From positions 1-7,719 of the forward strand of contig JAOUQB010000104.1 in the NCBI GenBank assembly GCA_029879555.1: a DNA stretch of 7,719 bases. The letters run 5' to 3'. Below are positions 1 through 6,372 of the stretch, in pieces; within the stretch, counting starts at the first letter, position 1, and every line of letters starts with the position of its first letter. Below the pieces are notes generated by a model. It saw only the letters and a program-made list of their open reading frames with translations, was not told where the DNA came from and searched no databases. The DNA comes from Nitrospirota bacterium. Its GTDB lineage: Bacteria > Nitrospirota > Nitrospiria > Nitrospirales > UBA8639. The position numbers and the translations under genes are program-made.

Positions 1-550
1 TCCCCAAAAGATCGTCTGCTCGCTTGATGAGATTGCCCTGTCTTCCAGCCTCTTGCTCGATACGCAGTCGTCCTTCCTTCAGGATCTCTCGAATTTTTAC
101 AATAGGCCCACTGCGATCATATCCCAGCGACCGAATGACGACATAGGCTTCATTGACTAAGATCTGGTGCCCGACTTTCGGGCTATCTCCTTCCAGTTGC
201 AAATCAATATTCGCGTAATACTCTGCACCGCCTACCACAATCCGCGCCACGCCATCTTCGGGAAGCCCAATTAACGTCCCAATCCGATTGGCGGGCGCCG
301 TCAGCTTTTCAATGACCGCCTGCATTTTCGTTCGTTCGACGTCATGCTGCTGTGTGGCCGTGGTCAATTCAATAAATCGATGCCGTAGTTGATAGAGAAT
401 GGCCATTCGTTCATCGCCTTCCGGCAACGACGCCAAACATTGATCCAACAATTCAAGAGATGACAGCTCAGAGAAGCGTTGACCGGGGCTCCGAGTAGCT
501 TTGACGTTCTCCTGACCCGAGTCGGAGGCTTGAGAGTGATGATCGCTCAT
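1..550 (-). CDS. arc: Proteasome-associated AAA+ ATPase ARC/Mpa, N-terminal 183 codons (cut by window edge)
   Basis: This is the N-terminal part of the hexameric ATPase that unfolds tagged proteins and feeds them to the bacterial 20S proteasome in the cytoplasm. Residues about 1-30 are polar and probably disordered. Residues about 48-84 are charged and heptad-like, as expected for the coiled coil that recognises Pup-like tags. Residues about 86-157 match the first OB domain: RIGTLIG, VGGAEYYANID, VNEAYVVI and IREILKEG correspond in order to the Mpa segments around LNEALTVV and LREILADG. The AAA module, with its Walker motifs, lies beyond the window. The start is the ATG at 550-548. It is the only start codon after an in-frame TGA at 595-593, but its ribosome binding site is poor (GGAC). 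The gene stands apart from the RRM gene, behind a terminator and with its own candidate promoter. Family assignment is from recognised motifs; the presence of a proteasome in this organism is inferred. Confidence 0.86.
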   Translation of the reverse strand, partial: MSDHHSQASDSGQENVKATRSPGQRFSELSSLELLDQCLASLPEGDERMAILYQLRHRFIELTTATQQHDVERTKMQAVIEKLTAPANRIGTLIGLPEDGVARIVVGGAEYYANIDLQLEGDSPKVGHQILVNEAYVVIRSLGYDRSGPIVKIREILKEGRLRIEQEAGRQGNLIKRADDLLG

Positions 551-640
551 ATTGAGAGTCCATTCTGGAAAAAGATATTCAACCGTGTTATTTCAATGAG
601 CCCCTCCCCACTTTCACAAGAAGAGGACGTCTATACAGGC

Positions 641-670
641 ATTCTACATGGTTTATGGCACCTTACCCAA
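641..670 (-). promoter_or_regulatory. Candidate sigma70-type promoter for the proteasomal ATPase gene
   Basis: Read on the minus strand, a -35-like TTGGGT (670-665) is followed after 18 bp by a -10-like TAGAAT (646-641), five of six bases matching consensus. It lies between the terminator of the RRM gene and the ATG at 550, giving a leader of about 85 nt. The -35 match is weak (three of six), so this is a candidate only. The rest of 551-640 shows no clear structure. Confidence 0.35.
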
Positions 671-683
671 GGCGTAACCACAT

Positions 684-720
684 AAAAAAAAGCGGGGAAT
701 CTGTTGCCAGATTCCCCGCT
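684..720 (-). terminator. Intrinsic terminator of the RRM gene
   Basis: A perfect 12-bp inverted repeat (AGCGGGGAATCT at 691-702 and AGATTCCCCGCT at 709-720) encloses a 6-nt loop. On the minus strand it is followed directly by a run of eight T (691-684, the first shared with the stem base). This is the classic rho-independent form. It lies about 30 bp past the stop codon of the RRM gene and separates it from the proteasomal ATPase gene. There is no comparable T run for the plus strand, so it works for minus-strand transcripts. Confidence 0.93.
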
Positions 721-749
721 TAGAAACACGTCCTGTCGCTAGTAGTCTA

Positions 750-1097
750 TTACCAGCGATCTCCGCCGCCGCCACGATTCCCGCCGCCACCGGAACGTCC
801 TCTTCCACCGCCGCCACGATTGCCACCATCAAAGCCTCCTGTACGAGGAGCTTGCGGTTTGGCCTCATTGACGGTCAACGTCCGTCCGCCTAACTCGGTC
901 TCATTCAGCGCATCAATCGCTGCCTTTGCTTCAGCATCAGATCCCATTTCGACGAAACCAAACCCTCGTGATTGCCCCGTGTACTTATCGGTAATCACTT
1001 TGGCTGATTGCACACTGCCGTGCTGTCCAAACAAATCAGACAATTCCAGGTCAGTTGTGGAATAGGGCAAACCACCTACATAGATTTTTGAACCCAT
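750..1097 (-). CDS. Glycine-rich RRM RNA-binding protein
   Basis: A small cytoplasmic single-stranded RNA-binding protein of 115 aa. One RNA recognition motif fills residues about 3-80, with RNP2 IYVGGL (5-10) and RNP1 RGFGFVEM (44-51). The aromatic residues at 6, 46 and 48 are the expected RNA-stacking positions; the last RNP1 position is Met rather than an aromatic. Residues 87-115 form a Gly/Arg tail with two copies of NRGGGG (93-98, 107-112), encoded by a 14-base DNA repeat at 766-779 and 808-821, and the protein ends in DRW. The ATG at 1097 has a strong Shine-Dalgarno sequence (AGAAGGAGG, 1113-1105) 7 nt upstream. The protein resembles cyanobacterial and proteobacterial cold-inducible RRM proteins, which act as RNA chaperones or RNA-stability factors. 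Cold regulation here is inferred from the family. The gene is likely a single unit, with the terminator at 684-720. Confidence 0.95.
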   Translation of the reverse strand: MGSKIYVGGLPYSTTDLELSDLFGQHGSVQSAKVITDKYTGQSRGFGFVEMGSDAEAKAAIDALNETELGGRTLTVNEAKPQAPRTGGFDGGNRGGGGRGRSGGGGNRGGGGDRW

Positions 1098-1104
1098 CTG
1101 GGTC

Positions 1105-1113
1105 CCTCCTTCT
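1105..1113 (-). promoter_or_regulatory. Strong ribosome binding site of the RRM gene
   Basis: AGAAGGAGG on the minus strand, 7 nt before the ATG at 1097, is close to a perfect anti-16S match. It fixes the start codon and suggests high translation, in contrast to the weak site before the neighbouring ATPase gene. Confidence 0.85.
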
Positions 1114-1243
1114 AAAAGCGATCTTGTTTTGCATGAATTGAAGAGATGAGCGGGGAAGGAACGGCCCGAGAACGCGGAACAGGAGGCGACTTAGGACTAA
1201 CTTCCAACTCAGATTCCCTATGGATACATGGGCAAAACAACAT

Positions 1244-1285
1244 CAGTGAAGGGCCGCTTCACCTGATCCATTCACCACGCGGCCC
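1244..1285 (-). other. Overlapping inverted repeats between clpX and the RRM gene (weak terminator or leader structure)
   Basis: Two perfect inverted repeats share bases. GTGAAG (1246-1251) pairs with CTTCAC (1257-1262) around a 5-nt loop. GGGCCGC (1251-1257) pairs with GCGGCCC (1279-1285) around a 21-nt loop. They cannot form together. On the minus strand the smaller hairpin is followed by a T-rich but interrupted stretch (TGATGTTGTTTTG), so it may be a weak terminator for clpX, which ends about 90 bp upstream. If transcription of the RRM gene begins upstream of it, it would instead lie in that gene's leader. Confidence 0.4.
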
Positions 1286-1314
1286 AGACTTCGTGATGAA
1301 CAATTTTCCCTATT

Positions 1315-1343
1315 AGAATAATCCAGATTTCCGAAGAATGCAA
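1315..1343 (-). promoter_or_regulatory. Weak promoter candidate upstream of the RRM gene
   Basis: On the minus strand TTGCAT (1343-1338) and TATTCT (1320-1315) are separated by 17 bp, just after the clpX stop codon. The matches to consensus are three and four of six. If used, the RRM transcript would have a leader of about 210 nt containing the 1244-1285 repeats. No better promoter was found by eye in the 256-bp gap 1098-1353, which otherwise holds no gene. Confidence 0.2.
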
Positions 1344-1353
1344 CACAAGGCCC

Positions 1354-2652
1354 CTAAGCCCCTTTTCTTTCGTAGATCAGTTCAGGCAGGCCTGCCCCCT
1401 CAATGACATCTTCAGTAATCACTACCTGTTTAACATGCTTTAATGCTGGAACATCATACATTAAATCCAACATCACCTCTTCCAACGTGGCTCGAAGACC
1501 TCTGGCACCAGTCTTCATGGAAGAAGCCCGTGTGGCAATGGCCTCAATCGCCTTTGGCGTAAACGCTAAATCCACACCATCTAAATGAAAGAGGGCTTGA
1601 TATTGTTTGATCAACGCATTTTTGGGTTCTTGGAGGACACGGACTAAATCTTCCACGCGCAACTCATTGAGTGATGCCAAGATCGGAAATCGCCCAACGA
1701 ATTCAGGAATGAGCCCGTATTTCAATAAATCTTCTGGACGGAGCTGACGCATCAATTCGGCAGAATCGGTAGATTTTCCATGGGAGGACCCAGCGCCAAA
1801 TCCCACACGCTTCTGGTTGGTCCGTTGCGCAATGATATCTTCCACGCCCACAAACGCCCCACCACAAATAAACAGAATATTGGTGGTATCGACTCGAAGA
1901 AATTCTTGTTCAGGATGCTTTCGCCCACCCTTGGGAGGAACATTACACAGCGTGCCTTCCACCAATTTCAACAAGGCCTGCTGCACACCTTCTCCGGAAA
2001 CATCTCGGGTAATGGACGCACTTTCCGATTTCCGACTAATTTTATCCACTTCATCAATATAAATAATACCCACTTGCGCGCGCGCAATATTAAAATCACA
2101 GGCCTGCAACAGCTTCAAGACGACATTTTCAACGTCTTCACCGACATATCCGGCTTCCGTCACGGTGGTCGCATCTGCAATCGCAAAGGGAACCTGAAGC
2201 ACTTTCGCCAAGGTCTTCGCCAGCAGCGTTTTGCCCGTCCCCGTGGGCCCGATCAACATCACATTGCCTTTTTCCAGCTCCACATCCGGCACGTCTTTTC
2301 CACCAAAAACCCGTTTGTAATGATTGTGAACGGACACGGAAAGAATTTTCTTCGCACGATCTTGCCCGATCACATATTGATCTAGAATCGCTTTTAGCTC
2401 AGGTGGCGTCGGCAATGGGCCAGCAGGCATGTCCAACGGGGGTTGGCCTTCGCCGCCATTCCCTGATAAAAATTTGGAACATTGCTGGACGCAATCCGCA
2501 CAAATGAGCACCGAACCCGGGGCATGACATTCCTGGCATAAGAGCTTGGCTGGGGCTTGAATTAAATTCGTCGCTCCACTTTTCACTTTCCCGCAAAAGG
2601 AACAGATGGCATCAGCACGAGACCGCCCTTGTTTTGAATCCCAAAAAGCCAC
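1354..2652 (-). CDS. clpX: ATP-dependent unfoldase ClpX with an expanded zinc-binding domain
   Basis: ClpX is the hexameric AAA+ unfoldase that delivers proteins to ClpP in the cytoplasm. The usual length is about 410-430 aa; this one is 432. The zinc domain has the standard Cys at 17, 20, 39 and 42, but a 12-residue insertion (43-54) adds a further CxxC (51, 54). The AAA core is intact: Walker A GPTGTGKT (135-142), pore-1 loop GYVG (168-171, Tyr169), Walker B with D200/E201, RKH loop (244-246), sensor 1 at N258, and sensor 2 in GARGLR (382-387). The ClpP-contacting IGF loop reads VGF (283-285), a conservative change, so ClpP docking is probably kept. The start is the GTG at 2652, with AAAGGA 7 nt upstream (2665-2660). 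No clpP, tig or lon lies next to it, unlike the common tig-clpP-clpX arrangement, so it may be a second clpX copy. A promoter candidate lies at 2733-2761. Confidence 0.97.
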   Translation of the reverse strand: MAFWDSKQGRSRADAICSFCGKVKSGATNLIQAPAKLLCQECHAPGSVLICADCVQQCSKFLSGNGGEGQPPLDMPAGPLPTPPELKAILDQYVIGQDRAKKILSVSVHNHYKRVFGGKDVPDVELEKGNVMLIGPTGTGKTLLAKTLAKVLQVPFAIADATTVTEAGYVGEDVENVVLKLLQACDFNIARAQVGIIYIDEVDKISRKSESASITRDVSGEGVQQALLKLVEGTLCNVPPKGGRKHPEQEFLRVDTTNILFICGGAFVGVEDIIAQRTNQKRVGFGAGSSHGKSTDSAELMRQLRPEDLLKYGLIPEFVGRFPILASLNELRVEDLVRVLQEPKNALIKQYQALFHLDGVDLAFTPKAIEAIATRASSMKTGARGLRATLEEVMLDLMYDVPALKHVKQVVITEDVIEGAGLPELIYERKGA

Positions 2653-2732
2653 AACACAATCCTTTCTATGAAGAGAACCGAATCAGATAAATTCCCTGAA
2701 TAGTCACACGAACAAGATGCAATACCAGATGA

Positions 2733-2761
2733 ATCCTAATCAACTGGGACGGTCATGACAA
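2733..2761 (-). promoter_or_regulatory. Candidate sigma70-type promoter for clpX
   Basis: On the minus strand TTGTCA (2761-2756, five of six to consensus) and TAGGAT (2738-2733, four of six) are separated by exactly 17 bp. The element begins 13 bp after the stop codon of the propeller lipoprotein gene and would give a clpX leader of about 70-75 nt. It supports clpX being transcribed separately from the envelope operon. No terminator hairpin is visible between the two genes, so read-through is also possible. Confidence 0.45.
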
Positions 2762-2773
2762 ATACCCTGCCTA

Positions 2774-3853
2774 TCAAGAAACCGGCTCCTTGCTCCAAAG
2801 CGGAACGGGCTCCCATGATTGCCCACTATCGGCACTGCGAAACAAGCCTTTCCCATTTGTCCCCACATAGAGCACTTTCGAATCGAGATCGCTCATGGCC
2901 AGTGCACGAATATTCATATTCGTCAGGCCCTGGTTGCGTGTCTCCCAAGTCACGCCGCCATCCTCACTTCTGGAAACGCCTTCTCGATGTCCCACATACA
3001 ACACATCAACCTGCTGGGGGTCAAGAAGCACCTCAATCAACATGTGATCGGGCAACGATTCGGCAATGCGATTCCAAGATTTTCCGCCATTGTCCGTCCG
3101 ATACAGTCCCTGCAAGGTCGCGGTATAGACTCTATCGGGATTAAAGAGATCAACCTTTATGCGTGTGACGCCTAAGGAACGGGAAGATTTCAAGACATCC
3201 GGCGCAACCAGACCCGTATTGACCTTTTCCCAATTCAGGGCGCCATCCACGGATTTATAGACACCACCACTTGTTCCCGCATACAAGGTTTGAGGCTGCT
3301 GAGGGTCAATAGCCAAGGAAAGGACCATGAGCACTTCTTTCATTCCTTCCATTCGCTTTGCCCAGGACTCTCCCCCATCATGAGATTCAAACACACCCAG
3401 CGAAGTGGCAGCCCAGACATGGCTACTGGATCCAGGCGCAAAGACTAATTGGTGGACCACTGAAGAAATTGTGACCTCATGAAGGCCGGTCCGCCGTGAA
3501 ACCCAACGTTGCCCCCCATCATAACTTTTAAAGACGGCGTCGCCCTTGGTCCCCGCCAATATATTGGCGGGAAATAACGGATCGATGGCCAAAGCAATCA
3601 CACGCGAATGCGTCATGCCTGCTGACATATTTTCCCAATGCGTGCCCCCATCACGCGTTTTATAAATATAGTCGTTGGTGGCAATATAGATGATGTCAGC
3701 CTTGGTGGGATGAAGAGCGACTTCCACCACCGTTTCACTCGCCCCACATCCGGACAACACCACAGAGCTGAGGAACAGCAGAACGGCACACATCCACATA
3801 GACAGATGGTTCCAGGCACGAGTCAGGAGATAAATCTGCCGATTGGCGGCCAT
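2774..3853 (-). CDS. Lipoprotein with seven Asp-box repeats (BNR/Ycf48-like beta-propeller)
   Basis: A predicted envelope lipoprotein of 359 aa. Residues about 1-35 are a signal peptide: Arg5 and Arg12, then a hydrophobic stretch, then the lipobox LSGC with Cys36 as the lipid anchor. The rest consists of seven Asp-box units of the type S/T-x-D-G-G-x-x-W, near residues 66, 109, 157, 200, 252, 295 and 339. The fourth (SVDGALNW), fifth (TDNGGKSW) and seventh (SADSGQSW) deviate slightly. Each unit is preceded by a strand like LYAGT or LYVGT. This predicts a seven-bladed propeller related to sialidase BNR, Ycf48 and sortilin-type folds. No catalytic motif is visible, so binding or assembly is more likely than an enzyme activity. 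The gene starts 36 bp after the M48 protease gene, in the same reading frame behind one TAA, and has no clear ribosome binding site, so translation probably depends on the upstream gene. The function is unknown. Confidence 0.9.
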   Translation of the reverse strand: MAANRQIYLLTRAWNHLSMWMCAVLLFLSSVVLSGCGASETVVEVALHPTKADIIYIATNDYIYKTRDGGTHWENMSAGMTHSRVIALAIDPLFPANILAGTKGDAVFKSYDGGQRWVSRRTGLHEVTISSVVHQLVFAPGSSSHVWAATSLGVFESHDGGESWAKRMEGMKEVLMVLSLAIDPQQPQTLYAGTSGGVYKSVDGALNWEKVNTGLVAPDVLKSSRSLGVTRIKVDLFNPDRVYTATLQGLYRTDNGGKSWNRIAESLPDHMLIEVLLDPQQVDVLYVGHREGVSRSEDGGVTWETRNQGLTNMNIRALAMSDLDSKVLYVGTNGKGLFRSADSGQSWEPVPLWSKEPVS

Positions 3854-3889
3854 AACAAAGAGTGGAAGATCAGGCGAAATCGCAAGACC

Positions 3890-4804
3890 TTAACGAAAAC
3901 GGGCCCGACTGCCCCCAGGCGGAGAAGAAGGTGGAGGGGACGGAGTAATCGTCGGCAAGATTCCATTAGCGGCTTTCGGCGCACGTTGATAAATCGGCAT
4001 CGCTTCGGGCATCCATCCCTTGAGGTCGGCAATGCGTGTTTCATTCGCAGGATGGGTCGACAAAAATTCCGGCGGAGCGCCCTCGGAGGCCGCAGCCATC
4101 CTTTCCCAAATTCGAATCGCCTCCTGGGGATCATACCCAGCATCAGCCGCCAATAAGACCCCGACATAATCCGCTTCGGATTCATGCTTTCGACTAAAGG
4201 GCAGCAACACGCCCGCCTGAACCCCTAATCCCATGGCCTGCATCCCCAATTGAGCTAACGCGGGATTGTCCACTTGCGTCGATAACAGAATCGCCGCCGC
4301 AGACAACCCCACTTGCGCGACCAATCCTTGACTCATCCGTTCCCCACCATGTTCAGCCAACGCGTGAATCACCTCATGCCCCATGATGGCGGCTAACCCC
4401 GCTTCGGTCTTGGCCATAGGGAAAATTCCTGTGTAGACCGCAATCTTTCCTCCTGGCAACGCCCACGCATTCTTGGTGTTGTCATCTTTGATGACCGTCA
4501 CTTCCCAATCAAAGGATTTGGCCGCTTGAGCATATTTGGATCGTTTGGCCGCCTCAATAATACGAGCCGCCACCCGTTTCACGGGTTCAATTTCCCTTGG
4601 ATCTTTAGACAGAACCACCTTGGGATCTTGCAAGGTTTCCCCATACTGGGCGGCACCCATTTGGTTCATATACCCCGACGGCATCAACAACAATTGATAT
4701 CGATTGGTATACGGATTCGTTTGGCACCCGCCAAGCAGCACAGTCAGGAACAGGATCCACAACAGTGAAACACCTATTGACGTGGATGATCGTGGCTTGG
4801 CCAC
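3890..4804 (-). CDS. M48 family zinc metalloprotease lipoprotein (LoiP/OMA1-like)
   Basis: A membrane-anchored zinc endopeptidase for envelope protein quality control, 304 aa from the chosen start. Residues 1-26 are a Sec signal peptide ending in lipobox LGGC (Cys27). The catalytic motif HEVIH is at 143-147, followed by ALAEHGGERMSQ as in the LoiP/YcaL lipoproteins of family M48C. The third zinc ligand is probably Glu210 in SRKHESEAD. Residues about 167-205 are hydrophobic and may touch the membrane. STHPANETRI (249-258) is a conserved C-terminal motif of the family, and the last 20 residues are rich in Pro and Ser. An ATG 60 bp upstream (4864) would also be open, but it puts 20 polar residues before the signal peptide and has no ribosome binding site. 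The GTG at 4804 has AAAGGAG 6 nt upstream. The gene is likely cotranscribed with the M16 pair and the propeller lipoprotein. Confidence 0.94.
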   Translation of the reverse strand: MAKPRSSTSIGVSLLWILFLTVLLGGCQTNPYTNRYQLLLMPSGYMNQMGAAQYGETLQDPKVVLSKDPREIEPVKRVAARIIEAAKRSKYAQAAKSFDWEVTVIKDDNTKNAWALPGGKIAVYTGIFPMAKTEAGLAAIMGHEVIHALAEHGGERMSQGLVAQVGLSAAAILLSTQVDNPALAQLGMQAMGLGVQAGVLLPFSRKHESEADYVGVLLAADAGYDPQEAIRIWERMAAASEGAPPEFLSTHPANETRIADLKGWMPEAMPIYQRAPKAANGILPTITPSPPPSSPPGGSRARFR

Positions 4805-4810
4805 CGTTTT

Positions 4811-4817
4811 CTCCTTT
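4811..4817 (-). promoter_or_regulatory. Ribosome binding site that fixes the M48 protease start
   Basis: AAAGGAG on the minus strand lies 6 nt before the GTG at 4804-4802. This selects a start that gives a compact lipoprotein signal peptide, and argues against the longer ATG start at 4864. Confidence 0.8.
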
Positions 4818-4881
4818 GAGCACAAGGCCCGATAGTAATTGGCTCGTAGGGGTGATCCCGACATGAAGCGATTCTTTAGGT

Positions 4882-6360
4882 TCAGGTCCCCGCTGGCGGA
4901 TCGGGAATACGAATATCTAATTCCTGGATGGTTTTATATCGCGTGAGCGCGGGCTTGGTGCCTTCCCGTGGACCAACCACTAAGATCGCAAAATCCTCAG
5001 GACGCAGATGCCGTTTAGCCGCATCCCGTACCTGTGCCACCGTCACCTGCTCAATGCCATGCCTAAAGGTTTTCAGCCACGTCGACGGATAGCCATAATA
5101 TTCATACGTCAAATACTTCCCCAACACTTTCGATGGGGAATCCACCGAAAAGACAAAGGAATTGAGAATGCTGGCTTTGGCATCCGCCACTTCACCTTCC
5201 GTCGGCGGATTCGACACCATGTTGCGGGATTCGGAAATCAGAGCATCAATCCCTCTCCCAGTGGTTTGAGTTTTCGTCGACATGGAAAGAATGGCCATGC
5301 CTGGATAATCCCATTGCAGACCGACCCCGCCATGAACATCATACGCCAAGCCCTGTTTCGAGCGAACATTCGAGAACAAGCGTGCACCAAATGACCCCGA
5401 AAGAATCTGATTCACGATCACTAAAGAATAATAATCAGGGTGATCACGTCGAATTCCCTGATAGCCCATGGCAATTTTGGCTTGGGTCATATCATTTTTC
5501 TCAACATAAAACACGCCTGCAGGTGTCTTCTCTTGAATAAAAACGTGAGCGTCTTTCACCTCCGGGCCCTTTGGCCAATCACCAAAAACCTTGTTAAGCA
5601 AGGCAATGGCTTGATCTTTTTGAAAATCGCCTACGAGGCCAAGAGTGATCCGATTGGGATGAAAATACGTGGCATGCCAGTTGGCGATGTCATTCGGGGT
5701 AATCGAAAGAATTGTGGCATAGGTCGGCACCCAGGTGTAGGGTGAGCTTTTGCCATAGATTAATTTTTTAAATTCTCGAGAGAGAATATCTCCCGGATCA
5801 TCGTTCTGTCGCGAAATGCCCGCCATCATTTGATTTTTCGCAATCTGAAGTTTTTCTGGTGCAAAAGCCGGCGTCCGCAAGATATCGCTAAACACTGCGA
5901 GGACCTCGGGGAAATCTTCCGTCAAACAGCTCATCGACGCATTTCCCTCCGTCTCGCCAATGTTGGTTTCAATCATGGCGGCTTTACCTTCTAAAAATTC
6001 ATCGAGCGCATCTCCAGATTGTTTGGCCGTCCCACCCGTGCGAAGGACGGTCCCCGTGAGAGAGGCAATCCCAATTTTATCTTGAGATTCCAACCGCGAT
6101 CCGGTTCGGATGAATGCCGAAAGATTGACCAGTGGCAATTCATGATCTTCCAGGAAGAGCACCACCATCCCATTCTCGAGCACCACTCGCTCGGGTTCGG
6201 GAATCACGAGTTCGGGCAAAGGAAGATAGGTTAATTCTTCCACCTGTTTCACTTGCGCGTCCACAGGTACAGCCATATGCACGGTTAGCAGCACGATTAT
6301 CCCAACAAGACCGTTTACCTGATTCTTAAAACTGTTCACAAGCCTAGACCTTTCCATCAT
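4882..6360 (-). CDS. M16 peptidase family subunit without the zinc motif (R/Y-pair partner)
   Basis: An exported M16 (insulinase-like) protein of 492 aa with two M16 halves (about 55-260 and 275-470). Residues 1-35 look like a Sec signal peptide with cleavage after VDA. Where active members have HxxEH, this one reads GIASLTGTV (97-105): the three key positions are Ser100, Gly103 and Thr104, so it cannot bind catalytic zinc. The second half keeps the pair used to bind substrate, Arg333 and Tyr340, in VRSKQGLAY. This is the pattern of the non-catalytic subunit of heterodimeric M16B proteases, and the upstream neighbour supplies the complementary half. The ATG at 6360 overlaps the upstream stop by 4 bp (ATGA) and has GGAGG 7 nt upstream, so translation is coupled. 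It probably acts in the periplasm with its partner on peptides or misfolded proteins. The substrate is unknown. Confidence 0.95.
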   Translation of the reverse strand: MMERSRLVNSFKNQVNGLVGIIVLLTVHMAVPVDAQVKQVEELTYLPLPELVIPEPERVVLENGMVVLFLEDHELPLVNLSAFIRTGSRLESQDKIGIASLTGTVLRTGGTAKQSGDALDEFLEGKAAMIETNIGETEGNASMSCLTEDFPEVLAVFSDILRTPAFAPEKLQIAKNQMMAGISRQNDDPGDILSREFKKLIYGKSSPYTWVPTYATILSITPNDIANWHATYFHPNRITLGLVGDFQKDQAIALLNKVFGDWPKGPEVKDAHVFIQEKTPAGVFYVEKNDMTQAKIAMGYQGIRRDHPDYYSLVIVNQILSGSFGARLFSNVRSKQGLAYDVHGGVGLQWDYPGMAILSMSTKTQTTGRGIDALISESRNMVSNPPTEGEVADAKASILNSFVFSVDSPSKVLGKYLTYEYYGYPSTWLKTFRHGIEQVTVAQVRDAAKRHLRPEDFAILVVGPREGTKPALTRYKTIQELDIRIPDPPAGT

Positions 6361-6372
6361 GATTGCCCCTCC
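6357..6372 (-). promoter_or_regulatory. Overlapping stop/start with internal ribosome binding site (translational coupling)
   Basis: The stop TGA of the catalytic M16 gene (6359-6357) overlaps the ATG of the second M16 gene (6360-6358). GGAGG (6372-6368) lies inside the last codons of the first gene, 7 nt before the ATG. This arrangement usually gives near-equal amounts of two subunits. Confidence 0.85.

Noticed and set aside
479..685. A 68-codon plus-strand open frame between the ATPase and RRM genes
   Set aside because: It overlaps the start of the ATPase gene and runs up to the terminator; it shows no family motif and no convincing ribosome binding site.
766..821. GC-rich triplet-like repeats that might suggest a repeat array
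   Set aside because: They are simply Gly/Arg codons of the RRM protein tail, in frame and explained by the protein.
1147..1219. AGCGGGGAA (near 1148) and AGATTCCC (near 1211) in the RRM leader echo the stem of the terminator at 691-720
   Set aside because: The matches are short and imperfect and far apart in the leader; chance similarity is the simplest explanation.
1780..2385. A 201-codon open frame on the plus strand
   Set aside because: It lies wholly antisense to clpX, whose motifs are all present. The translation has no recognisable domain, so it is a shadow of the real gene.
3638..4156. A 172-codon plus-strand open frame spanning the M48/propeller junction
   Set aside because: It is antisense to two well-supported genes and has an Arg/His-rich, low-complexity translation without a ribosome binding site.
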